Assembly: GCA_959599635.1 (NCBI GenBank)
Contig: CAUGJN010000066.1
Location: forward strand, 1 to 9,496
Direction: 5' to 3'
DNA length: 9,496 bases
From: an uncultured Collinsella sp.
Lineage (GTDB): Bacteria; Actinomycetota; Coriobacteriia; Coriobacteriales; Coriobacteriaceae
This document shows, one piece after another, positions 1-5,973 of this stretch; the first letter of the stretch is position 1; each line of letters begins with the position of its first letter. The notes beneath the pieces were generated by a model, which was not told the DNA's origin, did no database searches, and saw only the letters and a program-made list of their open reading frames with translations. Made by a program: the position numbers and the translations under genes.

Positions 1-774
1 ATCATGGCCCGTATCATCGACCGCCTGATGGTCGCCGGCGAGCCCGCCATCGTCAGCTTTAACGGCGGCACCAAGGACAACGCCATCAACCGTGAGTGCA
101 AGGCTGTTCTGGTCTACGCCGACCACGCTGCCGCCGAGGCCGCGGCCCAGATCGCAAAGGACATCATCGCCGACGTCACTGCCGAGCTCGAGGTCTTCGA
201 CCCCGGCTTTACCTGCACCGTCGAGATTGCCGACGACGCCGAGGTCGAGGCCATGGATCAGAAGTCCGCGCCTGCCCTCATCCGCGCCCTGCGTCTTGCC
301 CCTAACGGCGTGATTCGCCGCAACGTCGCCACCGACGGCTCCGTCGAGGTTTCCTCCAACATCGGCGTGGTCGCCACTTCCGACGACCAGGTCAAGATCA
401 TGCTGTCCCCGCGCTCCTCGATCACCTCGCTGCAGAACGAGTTCAAGGACCGCCTGCAGACGCTGGCCGATGTCTTGGGCTTCGACGCCAAGTTCGAGTT
501 CGAGTATCCCGGCTGGAGCTATGCCGAGCATTCGCCGGTCCGCGACGTTTTTGTCGAGAGCTATCGCGAGCTCTTTGGCTCCGAGCTGCGCATCGAGTCC
601 ATTCACGCTGGCCTTGAGTGCGGCCTGTTTGCCGAGGCCCTGCACGGCCTGGACGCCATCGCCGTGGGCCCGACGCTCTCCGATGTCCACACCCCGGACG
701 AGAGCATGGAGCTCGCTTCTGCCGAGCGCTTCTACGAGCTGCTCATCGACGTCCTCAAGCGCCTCGCTGCGTAA
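1..774 (+). CDS. pepD: Aminoacyl-histidine dipeptidase (PepD, M20 family), C-terminal part
   Basis: This is the C-terminal 257 residues of a PepD-type cytosolic dipeptidase, a dinuclear-metal enzyme that splits Xaa-His and other dipeptides. The frame is open to the left edge, so the gene starts outside the window. The ATG at 4 is an internal Met: family members are about 480-490 residues and the visible part aligns from the middle of the E. coli protein. Counting from that Met, recognisable blocks are the FNGGTKDNAI segment (19-28), the lid-to-catalytic-domain block around NGVIRRN (101-107), YPGW (168-171), IHAGLECGLF (200-209) and GPTLSDVHTPDE (222-233). The His in HTPDE matches the last metal ligand of the family. 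The first metal ligands and the catalytic acid lie upstream and cannot be checked. Two hairpins follow, so it probably ends its transcription unit. Confidence 0.93.
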   Translation: MMARIIDRLMVAGEPAIVSFNGGTKDNAINRECKAVLVYADHAAAEAAAQIAKDIIADVTAELEVFDPGFTCTVEIADDAEVEAMDQKSAPALIRALRLAPNGVIRRNVATDGSVEVSSNIGVVATSDDQVKIMLSPRSSITSLQNEFKDRLQTLADVLGFDAKFEFEYPGWSYAEHSPVRDVFVESYRELFGSELRIESIHAGLECGLFAEALHGLDAIAVGPTLSDVHTPDESMELASAERFYELLIDVLKRLAA

Positions 775-780
775 AGGTCG

Positions 781-811
781 CGCTAGCAGCAGTTCGAGCC
801 ACGTGCTAGCG
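781..811. repeat. Small inverted repeat after pepD
   Basis: CGCTAGCA (781-788) and TGCTAGCG (804-811) are perfect 8-bp arms around a 15-nt loop, just after the pepD stop codon. No T-run follows, so it is not an intrinsic terminator by itself. It may protect the mRNA 3' end or be incidental. It lies immediately upstream of the real terminator. Confidence 0.4.
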
Positions 812-830
812 GATTGCAAATGACATTACG

Positions 831-876
831 AGAGGGGGCATCCGAACTTTTGTGACGGGTGCCCCCCTCTTCTTTT
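831..876 (+). terminator. Intrinsic terminator of pepD
   Basis: A GC-rich stem is formed by AGAGGGGGCATCC (831-843) and GGGTGCCCCCCTCT (857-870), with one bulged C and one G-U pair, a 13-nt loop, and then TTCTTTT (870-876). On the + strand this is a textbook intrinsic terminator closing pepD. On the - strand the same stem could receive transcripts from hipA, whose stop codon is at 900-902, but no T-run follows it there, so bidirectional action is only a possibility. Confidence 0.85.
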
Positions 877-899
877 AAGAAATGTGGATTGATTGGCGC

Positions 900-2204
900 C
901 TAGCCCATATCCGCCTTGATGAGGTCGAGGGTGCGCTGGCAGTTTTCGCGGACGGGGCCGAGCATGTGCTCGCGCAGGTCCGCCATGCCGGGTAGGTCGG
1001 CGTATTCGTCCATGATCTCTTCCATGCAAATGGGCACCTCGTAGGCGAGGTCCATCATGGTCGCAAAGCAAAACTTCTCGGATAGCCCGGCATCGGTGAG
1101 CGCCGCCTCCAGCGCGGGGTCGCCCATACCGTGGTATCGGCGGATAGCGCCTGGACCGATGCGCCCCACTCGATTTTCGCCGCCAACGCTCATGGCAAGG
1201 CGCGCCCGGCGGCGCATACGCTCGTACGCCAAGCCCGATGCGACATCGTACATGGGTGCGAGCGCTGCGTTTGTGCCTTTGCCTAGGATGAGCGAGTAGT
1301 TTTTAGCGTGTGCGTCAGGCGCTCCGATAATGGCGTTATAGAACAACATATAGGTAAAAAGCACAAGATTCATGTGGTGGGGGACTGTGTTAATCAGTCG
1401 TTCTTGGATGTCTCGTGTGGTTGGTCCTCCGTCGGCGGTGTATTTCTGGCTTGGCAATACACCGAGCGCCTGGCAAAAGTCCTCCTGATGCAGCCTTTCG
1501 ATATTTCCGCTGCTATTGACCATTCTGTCGTACCGTTCAACGACGAGTGCGGCTTCGTCTTCAAATGTACAATAGGAGACGTTGGCAGTTGGAATGCCAA
1601 CACGCCGAGCCGTTTTCATGCAGACGAATTCGTTTAAGGCCTGATGTTTGAACCCAACGACACCATTTTTGAAGATATGGGTAGTGGGGGATGACCCTAG
1701 ACATTCGCACCATTGGCCATCATGCCAAGCTAGTGCAAATTTGCCTTGGTTGCCGCCCAGGGACCAGCTTTCGTTGGAGCCCATCCATGTCTCTCTTTCG
1801 TCATCACGAATTGCTTTAAGCTTGTGAGCGATTTGAGAATTGGTAAGCGGGCGGTATGCCGAGACCCTGCCGCGGGCGGCGCCTAATTGATCGGTTCGAC
1901 AAAACTGAACGGCCCCCGCGCAGTCAAGACCGATATGGCACAAGAGGGCGACGGGGTTGTTGGATGCAACGTCATGCTCGGCGGCAATAGCGCGACGCTG
2001 CTCTTGGCTGTCGGGCAAAAGGCCAAATAGGAACGGGCGGACGATGTTATGGCCATACGTGCGATTGGAAAGCGGCATTGTAAGCGATAGTGGTGCTCCG
2101 CGATAGGTTGGGGCGTATACAAAGCTGCAGAGTCCATGCTCGTCTTGCCGGAGAGTGCCTGCGATTTCGCCACAAATGAGGGTCGCAAGCTCCATCTCTG
2201 CCAT
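900..2204 (-). CDS. hipA: HipA-family serine/threonine kinase toxin
   Basis: Full-length (434 aa) HipA-like kinase, the toxin of a type II toxin-antitoxin pair. HipA of E. coli phosphorylates glutamyl-tRNA synthetase and induces dormancy; targets of relatives differ, so the target here is unknown. Visible blocks are the N-terminal subdomain with PFLFGLLPDS (57-66), the flexible loop WSLGGNQGK (147-155) whose Ser148 corresponds to the autophosphorylated Ser150 of E. coli, PTTHIFK (173-179) with the nucleotide-site Lys, Glu192, VVERYDR (221-227), QEDFCQALG (240-248), the catalytic loop GAPDAHAKN (294-302) with Asp297, and APMYD (316-320) with the metal-binding Asp320. All kinase residues are present, so it should be active. 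ATG follows the hipB stop with no gap, which implies translational coupling. The loop reads GNQGK where E. coli has GAQEK. The gene looks less GC-rich than the clusters around it, suggesting transfer. Confidence 0.93.
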   Translation of the reverse strand: MAEMELATLICGEIAGTLRQDEHGLCSFVYAPTYRGAPLSLTMPLSNRTYGHNIVRPFLFGLLPDSQEQRRAIAAEHDVASNNPVALLCHIGLDCAGAVQFCRTDQLGAARGRVSAYRPLTNSQIAHKLKAIRDDERETWMGSNESWSLGGNQGKFALAWHDGQWCECLGSSPTTHIFKNGVVGFKHQALNEFVCMKTARRVGIPTANVSYCTFEDEAALVVERYDRMVNSSGNIERLHQEDFCQALGVLPSQKYTADGGPTTRDIQERLINTVPHHMNLVLFTYMLFYNAIIGAPDAHAKNYSLILGKGTNAALAPMYDVASGLAYERMRRRARLAMSVGGENRVGRIGPGAIRRYHGMGDPALEAALTDAGLSEKFCFATMMDLAYEVPICMEEIMDEYADLPGMADLREHMLGPVRENCQRTLDLIKADMG

Positions 2205-2636
2205 TTATTTCACAACCTTACAGCCAAAGGAGAGGTCTGAAGTGTCGGAAAGGCCTTGCTCGGCTGCGATTTGGGCCAGCAGGGCATCATAGGAAGATGG
2301 CGTTCCTTGTCGGGCGGGTCGTCTGCCTACGCTTGGCTTTGGCAGGGCATTCGAGTTCGCGATAGGGAGGTCCGCTATCGTCGTCGGATGTTCGGAGGGC
2401 GATGCGATGGAGTCGTTATCGCTTTGCGCAAAGAGACCTATGTCGAGTGCGTTAAAGACGGTCAGTAACTTGTCGAGCCGAATACCCGTGGCGTCTCCTA
2501 GCTCGAGCGATGCGAGCAGGCGCTCCGAAACACTGGCCGTTTTGGCGAGGGCGGCACGGGTGAGACCCTGAGCCTCGCGTGCCTGGCGCACGTAGATGCC
2601 AGCTTGGCGCGGTGTGGTGATGGGAAGGGTATTCAC
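2205..2636 (-). CDS. hipB: HipB-like antitoxin, Xre-type DNA-binding protein
   Basis: 143-residue protein with an Xre/Cro helix-turn-helix at about residues 10-70 (IYVRQAREAQGLTRAALAKT through LDKLLTVFNALDI). Its position directly upstream of hipA marks it as the HipB antitoxin: it should bind HipA, neutralise it, and repress the operon by binding the inverted repeat just upstream. The start is GTG at 2636-2634, chosen because AGGAG (2647-2643) sits 6 nt before it. The E. coli protein is 88 aa; this one carries about 70 extra residues, a low-complexity Ser/Pro/Ala linker (about 72-113) and a short predicted helix SYDALLAQIAAEQGLS (115-130). The tail could contact HipA or be the Lon/Clp-sensitive part; that is inference. 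The TAA stop (2207-2205) abuts the hipA ATG. Confidence 0.88.
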   Translation of the reverse strand: MNTLPITTPRQAGIYVRQAREAQGLTRAALAKTASVSERLLASLELGDATGIRLDKLLTVFNALDIGLFAQSDNDSIASPSEHPTTIADLPIANSNALPKPSVGRRPARQGTPSSYDALLAQIAAEQGLSDTSDLSFGCKVVK

Positions 2637-2649
2637 GGCGATCTCCTAA

Positions 2650-2694
2650 CGTGCAGACTTTTGCATATCAGTATGACATGCAAAAGTCTGCACG
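2650..2694. promoter_or_regulatory. Probable hipBA operator, perfect long inverted repeat
   Basis: CGTGCAGACTTTTGCAT (2650-2666) and its exact reverse complement (2678-2694) form 17-bp arms separated by 11 nt. The right end is 13 nt upstream of the hipB GTG and just upstream of its ribosome binding site. HipB proteins repress their operon through paired half-sites, so this is the expected autoregulatory operator, although the sequence differs from the E. coli TATCC/GGATA site. The repeat encloses the best core promoter candidate, so repressor bound here would block RNA polymerase. The same repeat could fold as RNA, but the position favours a DNA site. Confidence 0.8.
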
Positions 2695-2698
2695 AAAA
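2670..2698 (-). promoter_or_regulatory. Candidate hipBA core promoter
   Basis: On the - strand TTTTCG (2698-2693) and CATACT (2675-2670) are spaced by 17 nt, matching the -35 and -10 consensus at 3 and 4 of 6 positions. Transcription would start near 2663, giving a short leader of about 27 nt that includes the AGGAG. The match is weak, but no better pair fits the space between the mntP terminator and hipB. Confidence 0.35.
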
Positions 2699-2728
2699 GG
2701 CCTCATGCAAAACTTTGCATGAGGCCTT
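2695..2728 (-). terminator. Terminator of mntP
   Basis: AAGGCCTCATGCAAA (2697-2711) and its exact reverse complement (2714-2728) make a 15-bp stem with a minimal 2-nt loop (in practice a few A-U pairs open). Read on the - strand it ends CCTTTT, so it lies correctly 36 nt after the mntP stop codon to end that transcript. The T-run is short. It directly touches the hip inverted repeat, and its inner part repeats the ATGCAAAA word of the hip operator. Confidence 0.7.
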
Positions 2729-2764
2729 GTACTGGCGTTGAGTTTTGAGCGATTGTGTTTGGCG

Positions 2765-3343
2765 TTACAGCGCCAAAATCCCCAGATGCTCAAGCAAGAT
2801 CTTAAGTCCGATGAGGATGAGCACGATGCCGCCCACGATGGTGGCAGGTTTTTCGTAGCGCGCGCCAAAGGTGTGGCCGATCGCTACGCCGGCGACGGAG
2901 AAGATAAACGTTGTGACGCCGATAAGCGATACAGCGGGAACGATGTCAACCGAGAGCGCCGCAAATGAGATGCCTACGGCTAGGGCGTCGATTGAGGTGG
3001 CGATGGCGAGGATCAGGTACTCGCCCAGGTCAATCTTTTCGGCATCCTTGCCGTCGCCTTCATTCTCGTCCTCGGTAAAGGCTTCCCACAGCATTTTGCC
3101 GCCGATAAAGGCCAAAAGGATAAAGGCGATCCAATGGTCGATGGGTCCGATGATGCCCATGAATTGACTGCCAAGCGCCCATCCGATTACGGGCATGCCG
3201 GCCTGAAAGCCGCCAAAGAACAGGCCGAGCACCACGGCGACTTTAAGGTTGATCTTCTTCATGCCAAGGCCCTTGCAGATGGATACGGCAAAGGCATCCA
3301 TCGAAAGGCCAACGGCGAGCAGCACGAGCTCTGCGAGTCCCAT
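2765..3343 (-). CDS. mntP: Manganese efflux pump MntP
   Basis: 192-residue inner-membrane protein of the MntP (YebN) family, which exports Mn2+ and protects against manganese excess. It has six hydrophobic segments arranged as two halves with matching acidic motifs: GLSMDAFAVSI (12-22, Asp16) and ATSIDALAVG (115-124, Asp119). FIGGKMLWEAF (79-89) ends the third segment, followed by a very acidic cytoplasmic loop (about 91-105) between the halves. Length agrees with E. coli MntP (about 188 aa). The start is the ATG at 3343-3341, preceded by GAGGGAG; the open frame extends further upstream to 3496, but that part runs through the riboswitch and is not protein-like. It is transcribed alone behind a manganese riboswitch, which supports the function strongly. 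Confidence 0.95.
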   Translation of the reverse strand: MGLAELVLLAVGLSMDAFAVSICKGLGMKKINLKVAVVLGLFFGGFQAGMPVIGWALGSQFMGIIGPIDHWIAFILLAFIGGKMLWEAFTEDENEGDGKDAEKIDLGEYLILAIATSIDALAVGISFAALSVDIVPAVSLIGVTTFIFSVAGVAIGHTFGARYEKPATIVGGIVLILIGLKILLEHLGILAL

Positions 3344-3396
3344 AGTCTGGCTCCCTCTCTGCGGGCGGGCCCGCGTGTACCTCTTGGGGGAGTAAC

Positions 3397-3440
3397 AAAA
3401 AAGACCCGTGGCGTACGCGTTGCGCGCACAGCCACGAGTC
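3397..3440 (-). terminator. Riboswitch expression platform, intrinsic terminator
   Basis: GACTCGTGGC (3440-3431) pairs with GCCACGGGTC (3412-3403), with one G-U pair. The stem continues inward through GTGCGCG/CGCGTAC and is followed by six T residues (3402-3397). Its 5' arm contains CTCGT, the 3' strand of the aptamer P1. The two structures cannot coexist: Mn2+-stabilised P1 should break the terminator and permit transcription of mntP, while without Mn2+ the terminator forms. Confidence 0.87.
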
Positions 3441-3531
3441 TCGTTCATTAAGGCAAGCCAGGCCGCATCGGCCAGTGTGTTGACTTGCCGCGCCACCGGA
3501 GGCGAACCCGATCACGCGACTACTCCCTCAT
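3434..3531 (-). ncRNA. yybP-ykoY manganese riboswitch aptamer upstream of mntP
   Basis: Read on the - strand, the leader shows the signature blocks of the yybP-ykoY class in order: GGGAGTAG (3527-3520, loop L1), GTCAACACACTGG on the 5' side of the second helical arm (begins near 3483), a helix GGCAAG...CTTGCC enclosing a GGCC/GGCC hairpin, and ACGAGAC (3444-3438, L3 side). P1 can form between ATGAG (3531-3527) and CTCGT (3438-3434). This class binds Mn2+ between L1 and L3. The downstream gene is mntP, the classic target of the class. Known of the family: Mn2+ turns expression on. The exact secondary structure is by eye. Confidence 0.88.
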
Positions 3532-3690
3532 TTATGCGAATCCCGATGCTACCACATAAGCAGCTCATTTGGATTGGGGCTCTCAGCTGTGTTCGCTCAT
3601 TCTGTAAGCATCGGATTTTGCGGGCGTCACAGAGGCAAACCGTGAGAAACTTATTGACGTTTATGGAGCGTATACGATGGGAGCGATGCC
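3532..3690. other. Divergent spacer between mntP leader and disA
   Basis: This stretch must hold the promoters of mntP (leftward) and disA (rightward), yet I see no pair of boxes good enough to call. A TAGCAT (3551-3546, - strand) lies at the right distance to start transcription just before the riboswitch, without a recognisable -35. For disA, GGGAG (3679-3683) is the ribosome binding site, 7 nt before the TTG start. No ORF, repeat or second riboswitch is visible. Confidence 0.35.
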
Positions 3691-4758
3691 TTGGATAAGA
3701 ACGAGCTGCAAAAGCGTATGGAACAGGCCATCCGCCTGACGGCACCTGGCCAGCCGATCCGCACCGCCCTCGACATGATCATTGCTGGTCACCTGGGCGC
3801 TCTTATTTGCGTCGGCGACACCGAAAACGTGCTCGCTGCTGGTAACGACGGCTTCCCGCTCAACATTTCGTTTACCTCGAACCGCCTGTTCGAGCTTTCC
3901 AAGATGGACGGCGCCATCGTCATCGACGGCGACCTCACCCAGATCCTGCGCGCCAACTTCCACCTCAATCCCGATCCCTCGCTTGCCACGAGTGAGACGG
4001 GCATGCGTCACCGCACCGCCGCCCGCATGTCGGTGCTCACGGATGCCATCGTGATCTCGGTTTCGGCTCGTCGTGCCGTCGTCAACGTGTACGTCCACGG
4101 TAAGAGCTACGAGATCCAACCTGTCACCACCATCATGAGCTCGGTCAACCAGCTCGTCGCCACGCTCCAGACCACCCGTCAGTCGCTCGACCGTTCCCTG
4201 CTGCGTCTGACGGCCCTTGAGCTCGACGACTACGTCACGCTCGCCGACATCACCGGCATTTTCTCGAGTTTCGAGATCATGCAGCAGGCAAAGACTGAGC
4301 TTAAGGATTGCATTGTCAAGTTGGGCAACCAGGGCAAGCTCGTGCAGATGCAGCTCGAGCAGCTCGCCGGCTCCAGCATGGATACCGAGTACGACTTGAT
4401 GATCCGCGACTACGCAAGCGATTCCTCCGAGGCAAACGCCGAGAAGATTCGCGCCGAGCTTAGCCGCATGACGCCTAAGGACCTGTCCGACCCGCAGCAC
4501 GTGGCGGCAGTTCTGGGTTACGACGACCTGGACGAGGACTCCGTCATGACACCGCTGGGCCTGCGCACGCTTTCGCGCGTGTCCGTCGTGCGCGACGGCG
4601 TGGCCGAGAAGATTGTCGACGAGTATGGATCGCTGCAGGAGCTCATGGACGACATCAGCGAGGATCCGGAGCGCCTGGGCGACTTTGGCGTCAACAACCC
4701 TGCCATTCTCGCGGACTCCCTGTACCGCATGAAGGGCACCAAACAGGGGAACGCATAA
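3691..4758 (+). CDS. disA: DNA integrity scanning protein DisA, diadenylate cyclase
   Basis: 355-residue DisA (B. subtilis: 360 aa). It condenses two ATP into c-di-AMP and scans DNA for branched structures, which inhibit the cyclase. The DAC domain is at about 10-150 with KMDGAIV (71-77, DGA at 73-75) and SETGMRHRTA (101-110), the two nucleotide-binding and catalytic signatures, both intact. A helical linker follows at about 155-240. The C-terminal helix-hairpin-helix DNA-binding region is at about 285-350. The start is TTG at 3691, behind GGGAG; an in-frame stop at 3655-3657 leaves no ATG or GTG before it, and the ATG at 3718 would cut into the N-terminal helix. The stop overlaps the ispD start in TAATG. 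Unlike in Bacillus, radA is not immediately upstream. Confidence 0.95.
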   Translation: MDKNELQKRMEQAIRLTAPGQPIRTALDMIIAGHLGALICVGDTENVLAAGNDGFPLNISFTSNRLFELSKMDGAIVIDGDLTQILRANFHLNPDPSLATSETGMRHRTAARMSVLTDAIVISVSARRAVVNVYVHGKSYEIQPVTTIMSSVNQLVATLQTTRQSLDRSLLRLTALELDDYVTLADITGIFSSFEIMQQAKTELKDCIVKLGNQGKLVQMQLEQLAGSSMDTEYDLMIRDYASDSSEANAEKIRAELSRMTPKDLSDPQHVAAVLGYDDLDEDSVMTPLGLRTLSRVSVVRDGVAEKIVDEYGSLQELMDDISEDPERLGDFGVNNPAILADSLYRMKGTKQGNA

Positions 4759-5486
4759 TGGCGCCCGTATGTGCCGTGGTCGTTGCCGGCGGCAGCGGCC
4801 AGCGCTTTGGAAATCCCGGCGGCAAGCAGCTCGTTAACGTGGCGGGCCGTCCGCTCATGAGCTGGTCCATCCGTGCGTTCGATCGTAGCGACAAGGTCGG
4901 CCACATCGTGGTGGTGTGTCCTTCCGAGCGCCGTGCCGAGATGCGCCGCCTGGCCATCGACCCGTTTGACTATGACACGCCCATCAGCTTTGCCGATGCC
5001 GGCGAGACCCGCCAGGATTCCACCCGTGCCGGCGTGCATGCGGCTCCGGCGGGTTTCGAATATGTCGCCATCCACGACGGCGCCCGTCCGCTCATTACGA
5101 CCGAGGCCATCGATCATGCGATCGACGTGCTCGTGAGCGACCGTGCCCTCGACGGTGTCGTGTGCGGCCAGCCTGCCATCGACACACTCAAAATCGTCGA
5201 TGGCGACAACATCGTCGAGACGCCGCCGCGCGAGCTGTACTGGGCCGCGCAGACGCCGCAGATTTTTAGTGTCGACGCCATGAAGCGCGCCCATGCCGCG
5301 GCGATTGCCGAGGGCTTTATCGGCACGGACGATTCGTCACTGGTCGAGCGCATGGGTGGGCGCGTCCGCTGCGTCCAGAGCCCGCGCGATAACCTTAAGG
5401 TGACGGTGCCCGAGGACCTGCGTCCCGTAACCGCGATTCTGCTTGGCCGCATGGCCGAGGGAGAGGACCTTCCCCATGTTCAGTAA
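4758..5486 (+). CDS. ispD: 2-C-methyl-D-erythritol 4-phosphate cytidylyltransferase IspD
   Basis: 242-residue IspD, third enzyme of the MEP pathway to isoprenoids: it joins CTP and methylerythritol phosphate to give CDP-ME and pyrophosphate. The nucleotidyltransferase fold shows the Gly-rich CTP loop VVVAGGSGQRFG (7-18) with Arg16 and the catalytic Lys23 in GGKQL, GETRQDST (82-89), HDGARP (106-111), TPQIF (166-170), TDDSSLVE (190-197) and NLKVTVPED (212-220) with the substrate-binding Lys214. Length is usual (E. coli 236). It shares one base with the disA stop and overlaps ispF by 11 nt, so disA-ispD-ispF are very likely co-transcribed and translationally coupled. E. coli has HDAARP where HDGARP stands here, a conservative change. 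Confidence 0.96.
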   Translation: MAPVCAVVVAGGSGQRFGNPGGKQLVNVAGRPLMSWSIRAFDRSDKVGHIVVVCPSERRAEMRRLAIDPFDYDTPISFADAGETRQDSTRAGVHAAPAGFEYVAIHDGARPLITTEAIDHAIDVLVSDRALDGVVCGQPAIDTLKIVDGDNIVETPPRELYWAAQTPQIFSVDAMKRAHAAAIAEGFIGTDDSSLVERMGGRVRCVQSPRDNLKVTVPEDLRPVTAILLGRMAEGEDLPHVQ

Positions 5487-5970
5487 CCTGCGCATTGGCC
5501 ATGGCTACGACGTCCACCGTTTGGTGGAGGGGCGTCGATGTATCATCGGCGGGGTCGACATCCCCTACGAGCGCGGCCTGCTGGGCCACTCGGATGCCGA
5601 TGTGCTCGCGCACGCCTTGGCCGACGCCATTCTGGGCGCCTGCCGCGGGGGAGATATCGGCAAGCTATTCCCCGACACCGATCCCGCCTACGAGGGTGCC
5701 GATTCGATGGTGCTGCTCGCCCGCGTGATGGACTATGCGCGCGAGCTGGGCTTTGAGTTTGTCGATGCCGATTGCACCATTGCCTGTCAGCAACCCAAGA
5801 TCACTCCGCACCGCGATGCCATGCGCGCCAACCTTGCCCATGCCCTGGGCGTCGACGTGGAAAACGTGGGTGTCGCCGCCACTACGACCGAAAAGCTCGG
5901 TTGGGAAGGCCAGGGCGAGGGAATCGGTGCCTGGGCCGTCTGCCTGCTACAGAAAACCGTTAAGGAGTAA
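5476..5970 (+). CDS. ispF: 2-C-methyl-D-erythritol 2,4-cyclodiphosphate synthase IspF
   Basis: 164-residue IspF, a trimeric zinc enzyme that cyclises CDP-ME 2-phosphate to MEcPP with release of CMP, two steps after IspD. Motifs: RIGHGYDVHRL (6-16) with zinc ligands Asp12 and His14, LGHSDADVLAHAL (36-48) with His46 as third ligand, DIGKLFPDTDP (60-70), and TTTEKLGWEGQGEGI (136-150) at the CMP site. The ATG at 5476 is preferred over the in-frame ATG at 5443: it has GGGAGAGG 8 nt upstream, and the family begins right before the RIGHG block. The gene overlaps the end of ispD in a different frame; IspD and IspF are adjacent or fused in many bacteria, and here they are separate proteins. Confidence 0.96.
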   Translation: MFSNLRIGHGYDVHRLVEGRRCIIGGVDIPYERGLLGHSDADVLAHALADAILGACRGGDIGKLFPDTDPAYEGADSMVLLARVMDYARELGFEFVDADCTIACQQPKITPHRDAMRANLAHALGVDVENVGVAATTTEKLGWEGQGEGIGAWAVCLLQKTVKE

Positions 5971-5973
5971 CGA

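Noticed and set aside
1308..1637. 109-codon + strand frame inside hipA
   Set aside because: It runs opposite the conserved HipA kinase core and shows no domain or ribosome site.
3344..3496. Longer mntP with 51 extra N-terminal residues
   Set aside because: The extension is translated from the riboswitch and terminator; the family begins at the Met at 3343, which has its own ribosome binding site.
3654..3678. TTGACG and TATACGAT as a disA promoter
   Set aside because: The two boxes are only 11-13 nt apart, too close for a sigma-70-type promoter, and would start transcription at or beyond the ribosome site.
3661..4500. 279-codon open frame antisense to disA, and 4518-5294 antisense to disA/ispD
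   Set aside because: Both lie opposite strongly conserved genes and carry no recognisable domain.
5443..5475. Upstream ATG for ispF
   Set aside because: It would add 11 residues not found in the family and lacks the good ribosome binding site seen before 5476.
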